A DNA stretch of 7,797 nt, taken from contig JACOEF010000461.1 in NCBI GenBank assembly GCA_024998705.1, forward strand, positions 1 to 7,797. Direction: 5' to 3'. This DNA is from Nitrospira sp. GTDB taxonomy: Bacteria > Nitrospirota > Nitrospiria > Nitrospirales > Nitrospiraceae. Positions 1 to 6,686 of this stretch are shown in pieces. Within the stretch, counting starts at the first letter, position 1. The number at the start of each line of letters is the position of its first letter. The notes beneath the pieces were generated by a model. The model did no database searches and had not been told where the DNA came from. It saw only the letters and a list, made by a program, of their open reading frames with translations. A program made the translations under genes and the position numbers.

Positions 1-1404
1 CAGCCTGAAATCGGGGAGAAAGTCGCCGCGTAACTGAAAGAGCGCACTCAGGGCGCGATCCACCCACAATGGGCCGACCGGTGTGATGGAGCGACCGAAG
101 ATCGAAAGACCCGCTTTCTTCTTCCACCGGCGCCACAACATTCTCAAATGCGCAAAGTCCAGTTCGTGCGGCAAGAAACCCAACGCCGTTTCCGGATGGA
201 AATCGCGAAAGTTCATGCGGTAGGGCGCGGCACTGTACGTACCGGCGAAGAGCGGCAGAAAATGCTCCACGATCTTGACCACTAAGTCGCCCACGACTTT
301 TTCATGCGCGGCCGAGAACGTCTTTCCGCCGGATTGCAACGCCTGGGTCAGGATGCGACTCCCCAAACTGAGATGTGTGCCGTTATTGGCAAGACTGATG
401 TTGGAGGTCACCGGCAACACAACGAGGTTCCGCGTAATGATGCCCGCGTCTTTCAACCGGACGACGGCGTTCAGTTGGCTGCGCGACAGCACCTCGTGAC
501 AGAGGGCCATGTACTGAGACTTCTCCTCGCCGCGCTCCCATCCCGACAAGCAGGGGTTCATGAACAATTCGCGATAAAACGCATCGGATACCAGTCCGTT
601 GAGACAACGCTGCCGCAACGGCGGATGGGGTGACGCATAGACCAAGACCTGTTGTCCGCTCTCCTGCAAGCCGAATTGCCGATTGGCATACAACACCAAC
701 AGATGCGTCAGCAGAAACCGAATCGCCGTCTCCCGCGCGATCCCGGTCCCCATCCCCTGCGCCCGCTCCATCGGAGAAACAAAGAAGGAAAAGGTTTCAG
801 GTGAACTGTTGTCGTTCAGGAAATGATTCAACAGGCGGCGCCCCTCACTGGCGAGCAGCGGCGCATCCCGTTCGAACTCTTCGATCACCTGGGCCAACGT
901 CAGCTTCAACAGGTAACTGATCGGCAGACGGACCCACTCCTCACCCTGCTCCATCATCAGATAGCGATGGGCATCGGTCCGAAGCGGCCCCTTGACCTCC
1001 CGCTTGTCGGCCGCAAGATCCCCCTCGAAGAGTTGATCGGCGGTCCGGTTTAACAGCCGGCGGGGAAACCGTACCCACGAATTTTCCCAGACGGTTGCAT
1101 CCGGCGACGTCAGGAACTCCTGCAGTTGCTTGATGACGATCCTCGGACTCTCCCCGGCCGCCGTCCGTTCCCGAATATTGTGGAGATAATTGGAGTTATG
1201 AATCGTGCGCGCCAGATCGACATCATCCGAAAGGCCGAAGACGGCCGCTTGCAATTCACTCTCGGAGCCAGCCGTGATGTCATCATGGGAGAACGGCAGG
1301 GACGGGAGACCGGCGAGGAATTGTACCGCTTCCTTTTCGATCACATGGCGAGGCTCGGCCGGGCGGAGAGGGCAGTTCGAGGGGATCGTCATCGTTCGGC
1401 TCAT
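1..1404 (-). CDS. Large protein of unknown function, C-terminus beyond the left edge
   Basis: Reading the minus strand from the ATG at 1404 to the window edge gives 468 uninterrupted codons with no stop, so this is a 5'-complete, 3'-truncated gene. The start is supported by GGGAGG (1411-1416, minus strand) six bases upstream; a second ATG lies four codons in. The product looks soluble: no signal peptide or clear membrane segment. Visible landmarks are SLANNGTHLSLG (337-348), a motif-like NFRDFHPE (398-405), a hydrophobic helix-like stretch RFLLTHLLVLY near residue 230, and a basic patch RRWKKK (425-430). Amino-acid composition is that of a normal folded protein, and the other frames here are short shadows. 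I do not recognise the family and assign no function. The HAD gene lies 134 bases upstream on the same strand, so co-transcription is possible. Coding status is confident; function is unknown. Confidence 0.85.
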   Translation of the reverse strand, partial: MSRTMTIPSNCPLRPAEPRHVIEKEAVQFLAGLPSLPFSHDDITAGSESELQAAVFGLSDDVDLARTIHNSNYLHNIRERTAAGESPRIVIKQLQEFLTSPDATVWENSWVRFPRRLLNRTADQLFEGDLAADKREVKGPLRTDAHRYLMMEQGEEWVRLPISYLLKLTLAQVIEEFERDAPLLASEGRRLLNHFLNDNSSPETFSFFVSPMERAQGMGTGIARETAIRFLLTHLLVLYANRQFGLQESGQQVLVYASPHPPLRQRCLNGLVSDAFYRELFMNPCLSGWERGEEKSQYMALCHEVLSRSQLNAVVRLKDAGIITRNLVVLPVTSNISLANNGTHLSLGSRILTQALQSGGKTFSAAHEKVVGDLVVKIVEHFLPLFAGTYSAAPYRMNFRDFHPETALGFLPHELDFAHLRMLWRRWKKKAGLSIFGRSITPVGPLWVDRALSALFQLRGDFLPDFRL

Positions 1405-1410
1405 GCGAAA

Positions 1411-1426
1411 CCTCCCGGTGATCACC
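1411..1426 (-). promoter_or_regulatory. Shine-Dalgarno abutted by a 10-bp palindrome
   Basis: On the minus strand the ribosome-binding site GGGAGG (1416-1411) sits six bases before the ATG of the unknown gene. Directly upstream is the perfect palindrome GGTGATCACC (1417-1426). The palindrome could be a protein-binding site, or it may be chance. As RNA it has no loop, so it is unlikely to form a useful hairpin by itself. The ribosome-binding site is well supported; a role for the palindrome is inference. Confidence 0.55.
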
Positions 1427-1498
1427 TGCAGAATCCGTAGCTGATACAGGCTGAGCCTACCGCCGGTCTGTTACATGCGCCTCATTCCAAGAGAAATG

Positions 1499-1514
1499 CT
1501 GTGTAACAACACAG
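1499..1514. repeat. Short inverted repeat (6-bp arms, 4-base loop) between the HAD and unknown genes
   Basis: CTGTGT and ACACAG flank the loop AACA, giving a perfect six-pair stem. Read on the minus strand, the hairpin comes 24 bases after the HAD stop codon and is followed by the moderately T-rich CATTTCTCTT. It could be a weak terminator or attenuator between the two genes, or an operator. The stem is short and AT-containing and there is no clean T-run, so a strong intrinsic terminator is unlikely. Confidence 0.3.
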
Positions 1515-1538
1515 TCGCCGTGAAGACATTCGTTCTAT

Positions 1539-2222
1539 TCAGAGAGAGAGCTGAGCGAGCACCTGGCTCAAGGACAATGTGTCCAGCGACGGAACGACGA
1601 GATCGGCCTGCTCAAGTCGGCTCTCAGGCAGCGTCGTCGCCACTCCGACGCAGCGGATCCCGGCCTTGCGGGCCGCCTCGATCCCATGCGGCGTATCTTC
1701 GAACGCCACGCATTCGTGGGCCCTCAGCGACAAGCGCCGATTCAACGCGTCGAGCGCATGCAGATACAGAGCCGGGTCAGGTTTGCCATGACGAACATCC
1801 TGCGCCGCCGAGATATGCTCGAACATCGACGTCATCCCCGCCAACTCCAAACACAAGACAATTTCCTGTCGCACCGCGCCGGACGCAATGGCGGTACGGC
1901 AGGTCTCCCTCACGGCTCCGACAAATTCCCTCACGCCGGGCAGAACGGGCAACCTCTTGCGTAGCGCTGCCTGCATGAGATCAGTTTTGCATGCCACAAG
2001 TCGATCGACAGTCTCAGCCGATACGGCAGACCAACCGGAGTCCGTCAAGGCGGCACGGAAGCAAGCCTGATCCGTCAAGCCGACATAGCGCGCTTGGTAG
2101 CGGTCCGGAGCAAGGCTCACCCCTTCCATTCGAAGCACCTGTCGGAACATCTCGAAATGCAGCGGCTCGGTGTCGAATAACACCCCGTCGAAATCGAAGA
2201 TGACGGCTCTGATCGTGGCCAT
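1539..2222 (-). CDS. HAD-superfamily hydrolase, beta-phosphoglucomutase-like (subfamily IA)
   Basis: This 227-residue protein has all four HAD motifs. Motif I is DFDGVLFDTEP (10-20), with D10 the predicted nucleophile and D12 the acid/base. Motif II is IASGA with S114. Motif III is GKPDP with K147. Motif IV is FEDTPHGIEAA, with E175 and D176 as metal ligands. The roughly 70-residue helical insert after motif I is the C1 cap typical of phosphoglycolate phosphatases, beta-phosphoglucomutases and small sugar-phosphate phosphatases. Such enzymes are cytosolic, Mg-dependent, and act through an aspartyl-phosphate. The substrate cannot be read from sequence. The DTEP and EDTPHGIEAA signatures favour the phosphomutase/sugar-phosphatase branch over Gph. 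The length is normal for the family. The ribosome-binding site is weak, with no clear purine-rich hexamer just upstream. The gene is divergent from the RMD1-like gene and 134 bases upstream of the unknown gene. Confidence 0.93.
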   Translation of the reverse strand: MATIRAVIFDFDGVLFDTEPLHFEMFRQVLRMEGVSLAPDRYQARYVGLTDQACFRAALTDSGWSAVSAETVDRLVACKTDLMQAALRKRLPVLPGVREFVGAVRETCRTAIASGAVRQEIVLCLELAGMTSMFEHISAAQDVRHGKPDPALYLHALDALNRRLSLRAHECVAFEDTPHGIEAARKAGIRCVGVATTLPESRLEQADLVVPSLDTLSLSQVLAQLSL

Positions 2223-2444
2223 GTCTGTTCACTCATATCTACTTCCGGCTGATCGACACAACCGGCCGGTGCATGATTTACGAGAACTTGCTCATCTCCT
2301 TACCCTCCCGTAATCCCTTGCCGGTACGATGGTTGCGATCGTCCAACCTGGCTCCTGACAACCGCCACCTGGCCAGCCTTCCAGACCGCTTGCAGTCCGG
2401 TTATACATCGTCCATCATCGTAACCATCCTCCTGGAGAAACCCC
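2223..2444. promoter_or_regulatory. Divergent intergenic region between the HAD and RMD1-like genes
   Basis: This 222-base gap must carry promoters for both flanking genes. It contains the perfect palindrome ACCGGCCGGT (2261-2270), 39 bases from the HAD start, which could be an operator. For the plus-strand gene the only passable -10 is TATACA (2402-2407), without a good -35 at 17 bases. No convincing promoter is visible for the HAD gene. A 61-codon open frame crosses the region and overlaps the RMD1-like start, but it has no ribosome-binding site or protein-like composition and is not called. Confidence 0.35.
2434..2438 (+). promoter_or_regulatory. Ribosome-binding site of the RMD1-like gene
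   Basis: GGAGA lies six bases before the ATG at 2445. This spacing is normal and supports that start. Confidence 0.6.
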
Positions 2445-3563
2445 ATGGCCTCCCTTGATGCTCCTCCGCTCTCGATCGAACAGGGAACCTGTTATGCCCT
2501 GTTCGCCTACGACATTGGATTGGCCATCAATCTCGATGAAGCGGAACGGCACGTGACGGCCATCAAAGAGCGAGGACGCATCCGCCACAAAGCTCGAGTC
2601 CCACACTATTTTGAATACCGTCCGGCACCGCTTCGACTGACACAGGAGACCGTCTCCCTGTCATTCGGCCACTACCGGTCGAGCGAAACCGTGGAAGTGA
2701 TGCTGTACGACTTCGGCGCGGTCACCGTCATGTACCGCATTCCGATCGATGGTCCCTTTGAAGGCCTGCTGAGCTTGAGCGAATCGCTCTATGAAAATGA
2801 AACGCTGCTGGCGGAATCACGCCACCGCCTGGATCAGTTGGTTCGCGACATCCTTCCGGCCATCGAACGGCCATCCACGTCGAAGGAGGTCGAAGACTAC
2901 CTGATCTTTTCCATTGAGCGCTGCACGCCCTCGGCCATTCAAACCCTCGGCATTCCCTACGATCCGTTGTTTGCCCATCTGCTTCGCAGCGAACACACGC
3001 GACTCTCGGACCAGGAAATCCATGAAGCGACATCCTGTCGAATTTCTTTCAGTCGGGACGACACCGCCGTGATCGACTGGAATGCGGCCCTCGTCTTCGG
3101 ACAGGACATGGATGATGTGCGAGCGGTCCTGGAATTTGTGAATGTCGAGCTGCTCGAAATGCGGGCCCTGGATGAGCAACTGGATACGGCACTCGACCAG
3201 GGGTATGACGCGCTCACACGGAAGCCCGGCTTGAAATCATGGCTCCCCGGCTCGCATGAGGCGGCGCTCACGCACATCGGGCAATTGCAGGTCGACAGCG
3301 CCGTGCTCTTCGAACGCGTAGCGAACACCCTAAAGCTACTCGGCGATCAATATCTGGCCCGCGTCTATCGATTGGCCTCGCAACGGTTTCACCTGGAGGC
3401 CTGGGATGCCAGCATCATCAGAAAACTCCAGACCCTGGAAAGCATCTACGGGAAAATGACCGATCGAGCGACGACTCAACGGATGGAAGTGCTGGAATGG
3501 ATCATCATTGTGCTCATCACGATTTCCATCGCCGTCTCATTCCTTCCCATCGGAGGCCACTAG
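2445..3563 (+). CDS. RMD1/DUF155-family protein with C-terminal membrane anchor
   Basis: The 372-residue product fits the RMD1 (DUF155) family, known from yeast Rmd1/Rmd8 and many bacteria. An N-terminal domain includes the beta-strand region VEVMLYDFGAVTVMY (83-97), where family members usually have an acidic/aromatic 'EYG' type sequence. A long helical domain (about 215-345) contains AVLEFVNVELLEMRALDEQLD (227-247, characteristic of the family). A single hydrophobic segment, about residues 352-368 (WIIIVLITISIAV), lies just before the end. There is no signal peptide, so the bulk is probably cytoplasmic with a C-terminal tail anchor. Yeast and mitochondrial relatives affect sporulation and mitochondrial translation; the bacterial role is not established, and I assign none. 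The gene stands alone: divergent from HAD and followed by 240 bases before the DUF481 gene. Family assignment comes from recognition of the C-terminal pattern, not from a search. Confidence 0.8.
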   Translation: MASLDAPPLSIEQGTCYALFAYDIGLAINLDEAERHVTAIKERGRIRHKARVPHYFEYRPAPLRLTQETVSLSFGHYRSSETVEVMLYDFGAVTVMYRIPIDGPFEGLLSLSESLYENETLLAESRHRLDQLVRDILPAIERPSTSKEVEDYLIFSIERCTPSAIQTLGIPYDPLFAHLLRSEHTRLSDQEIHEATSCRISFSRDDTAVIDWNAALVFGQDMDDVRAVLEFVNVELLEMRALDEQLDTALDQGYDALTRKPGLKSWLPGSHEAALTHIGQLQVDSAVLFERVANTLKLLGDQYLARVYRLASQRFHLEAWDASIIRKLQTLESIYGKMTDRATTQRMEVLEWIIIVLITISIAVSFLPIGGH

Positions 3564-3803
3564 CATTTCCATCCCCTCTACCAGGCTGCGGAGACACTCG
3601 GTGTAGAACCGGCTGATGGATGTTCGCGAGAGACGGGGCACAATAGTCTCTCGGCCATCCGTAGGCCGGCCTTGGCTGCTCTTTTGTCTTCCTATCTCTT
3701 GCAAGTCCACCAACCTCTCCAGTAGGGTTGGACCATTGACAGACAGCGAGCCATCCGACTCTCGCCACGAGTGACGTACCTGTCCGCCCACTGATTCACC
3801 CCC
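3564..3803. promoter_or_regulatory. Intergenic region with inverted repeats before the DUF481 gene
   Basis: This 240-base gap holds no credible gene. It has three structures in a row. The first is an eight-pair inverted repeat CGAGAGAC/GTCTCTCG (3627-3634 and 3646-3653, 11-base loop). The second is a 10-bp palindrome AGGCCGGCCT (3663-3672) followed by the T-rich CTTTTGTCTT (3681-3690). The third is a six-pair repeat CCAACC/GGTTGG (3710-3715 and 3726-3731). The first two may form a terminator zone for the RMD1-like gene. A perfect -35-like TTGACA lies at 3736-3741, but no good -10 follows at the right distance. These structures are seen directly; their roles are inferred. Confidence 0.4.
3627..3653. 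repeat. Eight-bp inverted repeat downstream of the RMD1-like gene
   Basis: CGAGAGAC and GTCTCTCG are exact reverse complements around an 11-base loop. The hairpin starts 63 bases after the RMD1-like stop codon. The GC palindrome and a T-rich run follow within 40 bases, so it may contribute to transcription termination. No T-run directly follows the stem, which makes it a poor intrinsic terminator on its own. Confidence 0.4.
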
Positions 3804-4829
3804 ATGCACCGCACTATCATCAGTCGCTCCTTGCTGTGGCCGTGGACAGCGTTCTTCATCGGTCTCTGCCTCGCCCTGCCCTCCTGGGCCGACGAAGTAC
3901 ACCTGCAGAATGGAGATCGGCTGACCGGCACCATCGTCAAAATGGAGGAGAAAGTCCTCACCCTGCAGACGGACTACGGGGGTGAGATAAAAATCGATTG
4001 GGGAAAAATCGAGCGCCTGAAATCCGACGGTCCGCTGAAGATCCTGGTGCCGGGCGAGTCCCATCATGGGCTTCGCGATTTTCTCTACGGCACCCAAACT
4101 CTGCATGAAACCCGGGAACTGGGGCCGGAGAGCTCTGTGCCCCTAGCCGATATCTCCGCCATCAATGTCGAGCCGCTCCGACTGACAGGAACCATCACCA
4201 TCGGCGGCCACAACGCCTCCGGCAACAGCAGCACCAAAGCCTTCAACAGCGCCGCCCGCTTGACGATCCAGGCATATCGGCAACGACTGTTACTCGAGGG
4301 CAAATACAATTACGGGCAAGCCGGCGATCTGGTGACGGCCAGAAACTCGCTGGCCAGCGTGAAACACGACTATTTCCTGAGCAAGCAGATCTTCATCGAA
4401 TCCTTCGGCATGCTTGAAAAAGACACGCTGCAGAACCTCCAACTCCGGACCACGATCGGTAGCGGCTTGGGCTATCAATTTTACGAAAGTGCCAGGACCA
4501 CCCTCGCCCTCTCCCTCGGTCTGGCCCATGTCAACGAGCACTTCACCAACAGTCCGAACACGCAGACTCCGTCAGGCCGATGGAGCCTGCGTTGGGAACA
4601 CGCCCTGTGGCCGGACCGTGTCAAACTCTTCCACCGTCACGAAGGCTTCTACGACGTCAATGCCGGAAACGCATTCCGTATCAATGCCGACCAGGGAGTC
4701 CGGATCACGGTTTACAAGAATTTGTTCTTCAATGTGGAATACGACATTCGGTTGAACACGCAACCGGCGCCTGGACGGGTGAAACTCGATGAGTCTCTCA
4801 TTTTTGGCGTGGGATATGAACTCAAGTGA
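3804..4829 (+). CDS. DUF481-family outer-membrane beta-barrel protein
   Basis: This 341-residue secreted protein has an N-terminal signal peptide (hydrophobic core about 11-25, likely cleavage after SWA at 29). Next comes a small beta domain with LQNGDRLTGTI (34-44) and YGGEIKIDW (58-66), the usual N-terminal module of the DUF481 family. The DUF481 barrel follows from about residue 125 to the end. Family landmarks are GKYNYG (166-171), KHDYFLSKQIF (187-197), LRTTIGSGLGYQF (214-226), FHRHEGF (276-282) and the terminal LIFGVGYEL (332-340), a final strand suited to outer-membrane insertion. The function of DUF481 proteins is not well defined; salt- and stress-induced outer-membrane roles have been proposed. 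The ATG at 3804 is the only start that keeps a complete signal peptide, but no Shine-Dalgarno sequence precedes it. The gene converges on the flavoprotein gene with a 42-base gap. Confidence 0.88.
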   Translation: MHRTIISRSLLWPWTAFFIGLCLALPSWADEVHLQNGDRLTGTIVKMEEKVLTLQTDYGGEIKIDWGKIERLKSDGPLKILVPGESHHGLRDFLYGTQTLHETRELGPESSVPLADISAINVEPLRLTGTITIGGHNASGNSSTKAFNSAARLTIQAYRQRLLLEGKYNYGQAGDLVTARNSLASVKHDYFLSKQIFIESFGMLEKDTLQNLQLRTTIGSGLGYQFYESARTTLALSLGLAHVNEHFTNSPNTQTPSGRWSLRWEHALWPDRVKLFHRHEGFYDVNAGNAFRINADQGVRITVYKNLFFNVEYDIRLNTQPAPGRVKLDESLIFGVGYELK

Positions 4830-4830
4830 G

Positions 4831-4870
4831 GGACAAAGCAATACGTCGCAGCGGTCCGACTTGTCCGCTG
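4831..4870. terminator. Possible bidirectional hairpin between convergent genes
   Basis: The 42-base gap between the two convergent stop codons can form two competing stems. One is CAGCGG/CCGCTG (4849-4854 with 4865-4870). The other is GGACAA/TTGTCC (4831-4836 with 4861-4866). Their downstream arms overlap, so only one can form at a time. No T-tract follows on either strand, so classical Rho-independent termination is doubtful. Confidence 0.3.
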
Positions 4871-4871
4871 A

Positions 4872-6191
4872 CTACTCGCCCTGCTCGCCGTTCCGTCTCG
4901 CCTCGCTGCCGCCGGCGCTGAGAGACACGGCCGCCGCTCGACCGGCCAGTCGGCCGGTCGCCCAAGCCCACTGAAAATTGAATCCACCGATTCGCCCGTC
5001 GCAGTCGAGGACCTCGCCGACCAGATGCATGCCGGGGACCAGCTTCGACTCCATTGTGCGGAAATTGACCTCCTCCAACGGAATTCCGCCCGCCGTGACC
5101 TCGGCAAAATTCCACCCGCGATCGCGCACGACAGGAAACCGGAATCGGGTGAGAGCCGACAGGAGACGATCACGAGTGGTGCGCGAGACCTGCGCGCAGG
5201 CCTGTTGCGGGTCGCCGTCGACGTGACGGCACAGGGCTTCGGCGCATCGCTCGGGGACCAACTCCGCCAGCAGCTTCAGCAGCGACCGCCGCGGATTCTT
5301 CGCCGCATGATGCAGAATCCACTCACGCGCCTGTTCCGTGGTGCGCCCGGGCCAAAAGTTTCCGTAGAGTTCGACGGCCTCACCTCGTTCGCGCCCCATA
5401 CACCAAAAGCGACTGGCATCCATCACCACCGGCCCACTGATCCCGAAATGGGTCCACAGCAGACTGCCGGTCCGCCGATCGACGGGTTTCCCCTGCACCA
5501 GCGTCTGGAGCTCGACCTCCTGCGAGAGTCCCGACAGTCCCTTATGAAAACAGTGATCGTCGAGGAGTAAGGCCACCAATGCCGGAACGGTCGGCGTCAC
5601 CTGATGCCCCAAGCGTCGCGCGAGGCCGTAGCCTGATCCATCACTCCCCGTTCGTGGCAGCGACCGCCCGCCTGTGGCCAGGATGACGCGCCGCGCGAGC
5701 GTCTCGCCTTCTTGGTGACGAATCACGAACCGGGCAGGCTCCGGCTTGCTCGCGTCTTCTGTGCCGTCAAAGCGGACAATGTCGGTGACGCGATGCCCCG
5801 GACGAAGGACCACTCCAAGCGCCCGGCTGCGAGTGAGAAGCGCCTCCAACACGGTTCGCGCCTTGTCGGTCACCGGAAACAGTTTGCCGGTCTCCTCGCG
5901 TTTGAGCGGGACACCGAGTGAGGCAAACCACTTGATCGTATCTTCGACGGAAAAGGCGGCGAGCACATTGCGGACAAGATTGCAGGTACCGAAAAAATCA
6001 TCCGGCGTCACCACATCATGAGTGACATTGCACCGGCCGCCGCCGGACACCAGGATCTTGGCGCCGATAGTCTTCGCGCCGTCTAACAATTCGATGGTCA
6101 GATGCGGGTTATTCTCGGCCGCAAAGATGCCGGCCGCCAGTCCGGCCGCTCCGGCCCCGACAATACAGAGATCGACCGATGCCGCTGCCAT
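4872..6191 (-). CDS. HI0933/YhiN-family FAD-dependent oxidoreductase
   Basis: This 439-residue flavoprotein is full-length for the HI0933 family (related to E. coli YhiN and BaiN). The N-terminal Rossmann motif GAGAAG (12-17) binds FAD. It is followed by the family signature VSGGGRCNVTH (48-58), LFPVTDKA (104-111) and LATGGRSLPRTGSDGSGYG (171-189). FGISGP (249-254) follows in the inserted domain. The C-terminal FAD-binding half has AEVTAGGI (363-370) and VGEVLDCDGRIGGFNFQWAW (391-410). The substrate is unknown for most members, so a redox role on an unidentified cytosolic substrate is the safe statement; automated names such as 'aminoacetone oxidase' should not be trusted. No signal peptide is present. 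GAGGGG lies just before the ATG (6194-6199 on the minus strand). The tail after residue 420 is charged and low in complexity. The gene is divergent from the BON gene. Confidence 0.95.
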   Translation of the reverse strand: MAAASVDLCIVGAGAAGLAAGIFAAENNPHLTIELLDGAKTIGAKILVSGGGRCNVTHDVVTPDDFFGTCNLVRNVLAAFSVEDTIKWFASLGVPLKREETGKLFPVTDKARTVLEALLTRSRALGVVLRPGHRVTDIVRFDGTEDASKPEPARFVIRHQEGETLARRVILATGGRSLPRTGSDGSGYGLARRLGHQVTPTVPALVALLLDDHCFHKGLSGLSQEVELQTLVQGKPVDRRTGSLLWTHFGISGPVVMDASRFWCMGRERGEAVELYGNFWPGRTTEQAREWILHHAAKNPRRSLLKLLAELVPERCAEALCRHVDGDPQQACAQVSRTTRDRLLSALTRFRFPVVRDRGWNFAEVTAGGIPLEEVNFRTMESKLVPGMHLVGEVLDCDGRIGGFNFQWAWATGRLAGRAAAVSLSAGGSEARRNGEQGE

Positions 6192-6343
6192 GTCCCCTCA
6201 CGTCACGCCAACCGGCACGCCGCCGCATGATGCCCGTCGCGGCGCGCCGCGCGCAATCATACACTCTTGCATGGAAAATGGCCTTGTGACTGTGCAAAAA
6301 TCGCCGCACGTCCCGCACTCGTGACCAGATCCCCGAGAACTCC
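6192..6343. promoter_or_regulatory. Divergent promoter region with a 14-bp GC palindrome
   Basis: This region separates the divergent flavoprotein and BON genes. It contains the perfect palindrome CGCGGCGCGCCGCG (6238-6251). Read toward the flavoprotein, TATGAT (6261-6256) is a reasonable -10, with no matching -35 at 16-18 bases. The palindrome would then lie just downstream of that -10, near the transcription start, where a bound repressor or a 5' leader structure could act. No clear promoter is seen for the BON gene; TTGCAT (6267-6272) lacks a partner. Confidence 0.35.
6238..6251. repeat. Perfect 14-bp GC-only palindrome
   Basis: CGCGGCGCGCCGCG reads identically on both strands and is followed by a further GCGC run. 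It lies about 47 bases upstream of the flavoprotein ATG and about 92 bases upstream of the BON ATG. It could be an operator or a very stable structural element. Since it consists only of G and C in a GC-rich stretch, chance is also possible. Confidence 0.5.
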
Positions 6344-6661
6344 ATGCGCCGATTTCACCGACTCCTCTCGCTGCTGCTTCTGTCGTGCTTCTCGGCCGGC
6401 TGCTCGTCGTCCGCCGGTACAGCACTCTCGGATTCCCCGAGTAACACTGTGATTTCCGCGAATGTGGCCGCAACACTCGCGGAAGATCATCTGGGCGGTC
6501 TCGGCGATATCCTCGTGGCCACCGACGGTGGAACAGTTACCTTGACCGGGACGGTTCAAAAGGCCGAACGCAAGGCGAGAGCAGCCGAATTGGCTCGACA
6601 GGTGAGAGGGGTGAAACGAGTGAAGAACGATCTCGAGATTCGCGCCGACGTCTCTCAGTGA
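6344..6661 (+). CDS. Small BON-domain lipoprotein
   Basis: The 105-residue product begins with a lipoprotein-type signal: basic MRRFHR, a leucine-rich core (7-13) and the lipobox-like FSAGC with the candidate acylated cysteine C20. The serine at -3 is less usual than leucine. A short serine-rich linker (21-35) leads to one BON domain, about residues 36-102. This shows the family pattern VATDGGTVTLTGTV (about 58-71) and the ending VRGVKRVKNDLEI (87-99). BON domains occur in OsmY, Kbp and DolP and are thought to bind phospholipid membranes or cell-surface ligands. A single-domain lipoprotein would sit at the inner face of the outer membrane or on the periplasmic side of the inner membrane. GAGA six bases before the ATG is a weak ribosome-binding site. 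The gene is transcribed alone and converges on the AsmA-like gene. Confidence 0.88.
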   Translation: MRRFHRLLSLLLLSCFSAGCSSSAGTALSDSPSNTVISANVAATLAEDHLGGLGDILVATDGGTVTLTGTVQKAERKARAAELARQVRGVKRVKNDLEIRADVSQ

Positions 6662-6686
6662 GCGTCCCTACAACCCTGCCGTCGCC

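Noticed and set aside
304..633. Plus-strand open frames of about 75-110 codons in the first 1.4 kb
   Set aside because: They lie antisense to the continuous 468-codon minus-strand gene and have shadow-like composition.
1475..1978. 167-codon plus-strand open frame
   Set aside because: It is the antisense shadow of the HAD gene. Its arginine-, serine- and proline-rich composition is typical of a wrong frame in GC-rich DNA.
2273..2458. 61-codon open frame in the HAD/RMD1-like gap
   Set aside because: It has no ribosome-binding site, overlaps the RMD1-like start in another frame, and does not look like a protein.
3736..3764. Sigma-70 promoter based on a perfect TTGACA
   Set aside because: No acceptable -10 hexamer lies 16-18 bases downstream, so it is not called as a promoter.
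3537..4106. 189-codon minus-strand open frame
   Set aside because: It is antisense to the DUF481 signal peptide and N-terminal domain and runs through the intergenic repeats. It has no ribosome-binding site or recognisable domain; the well-supported DUF481 gene explains the region.
5025..5570. 181-codon plus-strand open frame
   Set aside because: It is antisense to the flavoprotein, whose conserved motifs cover the whole stretch.
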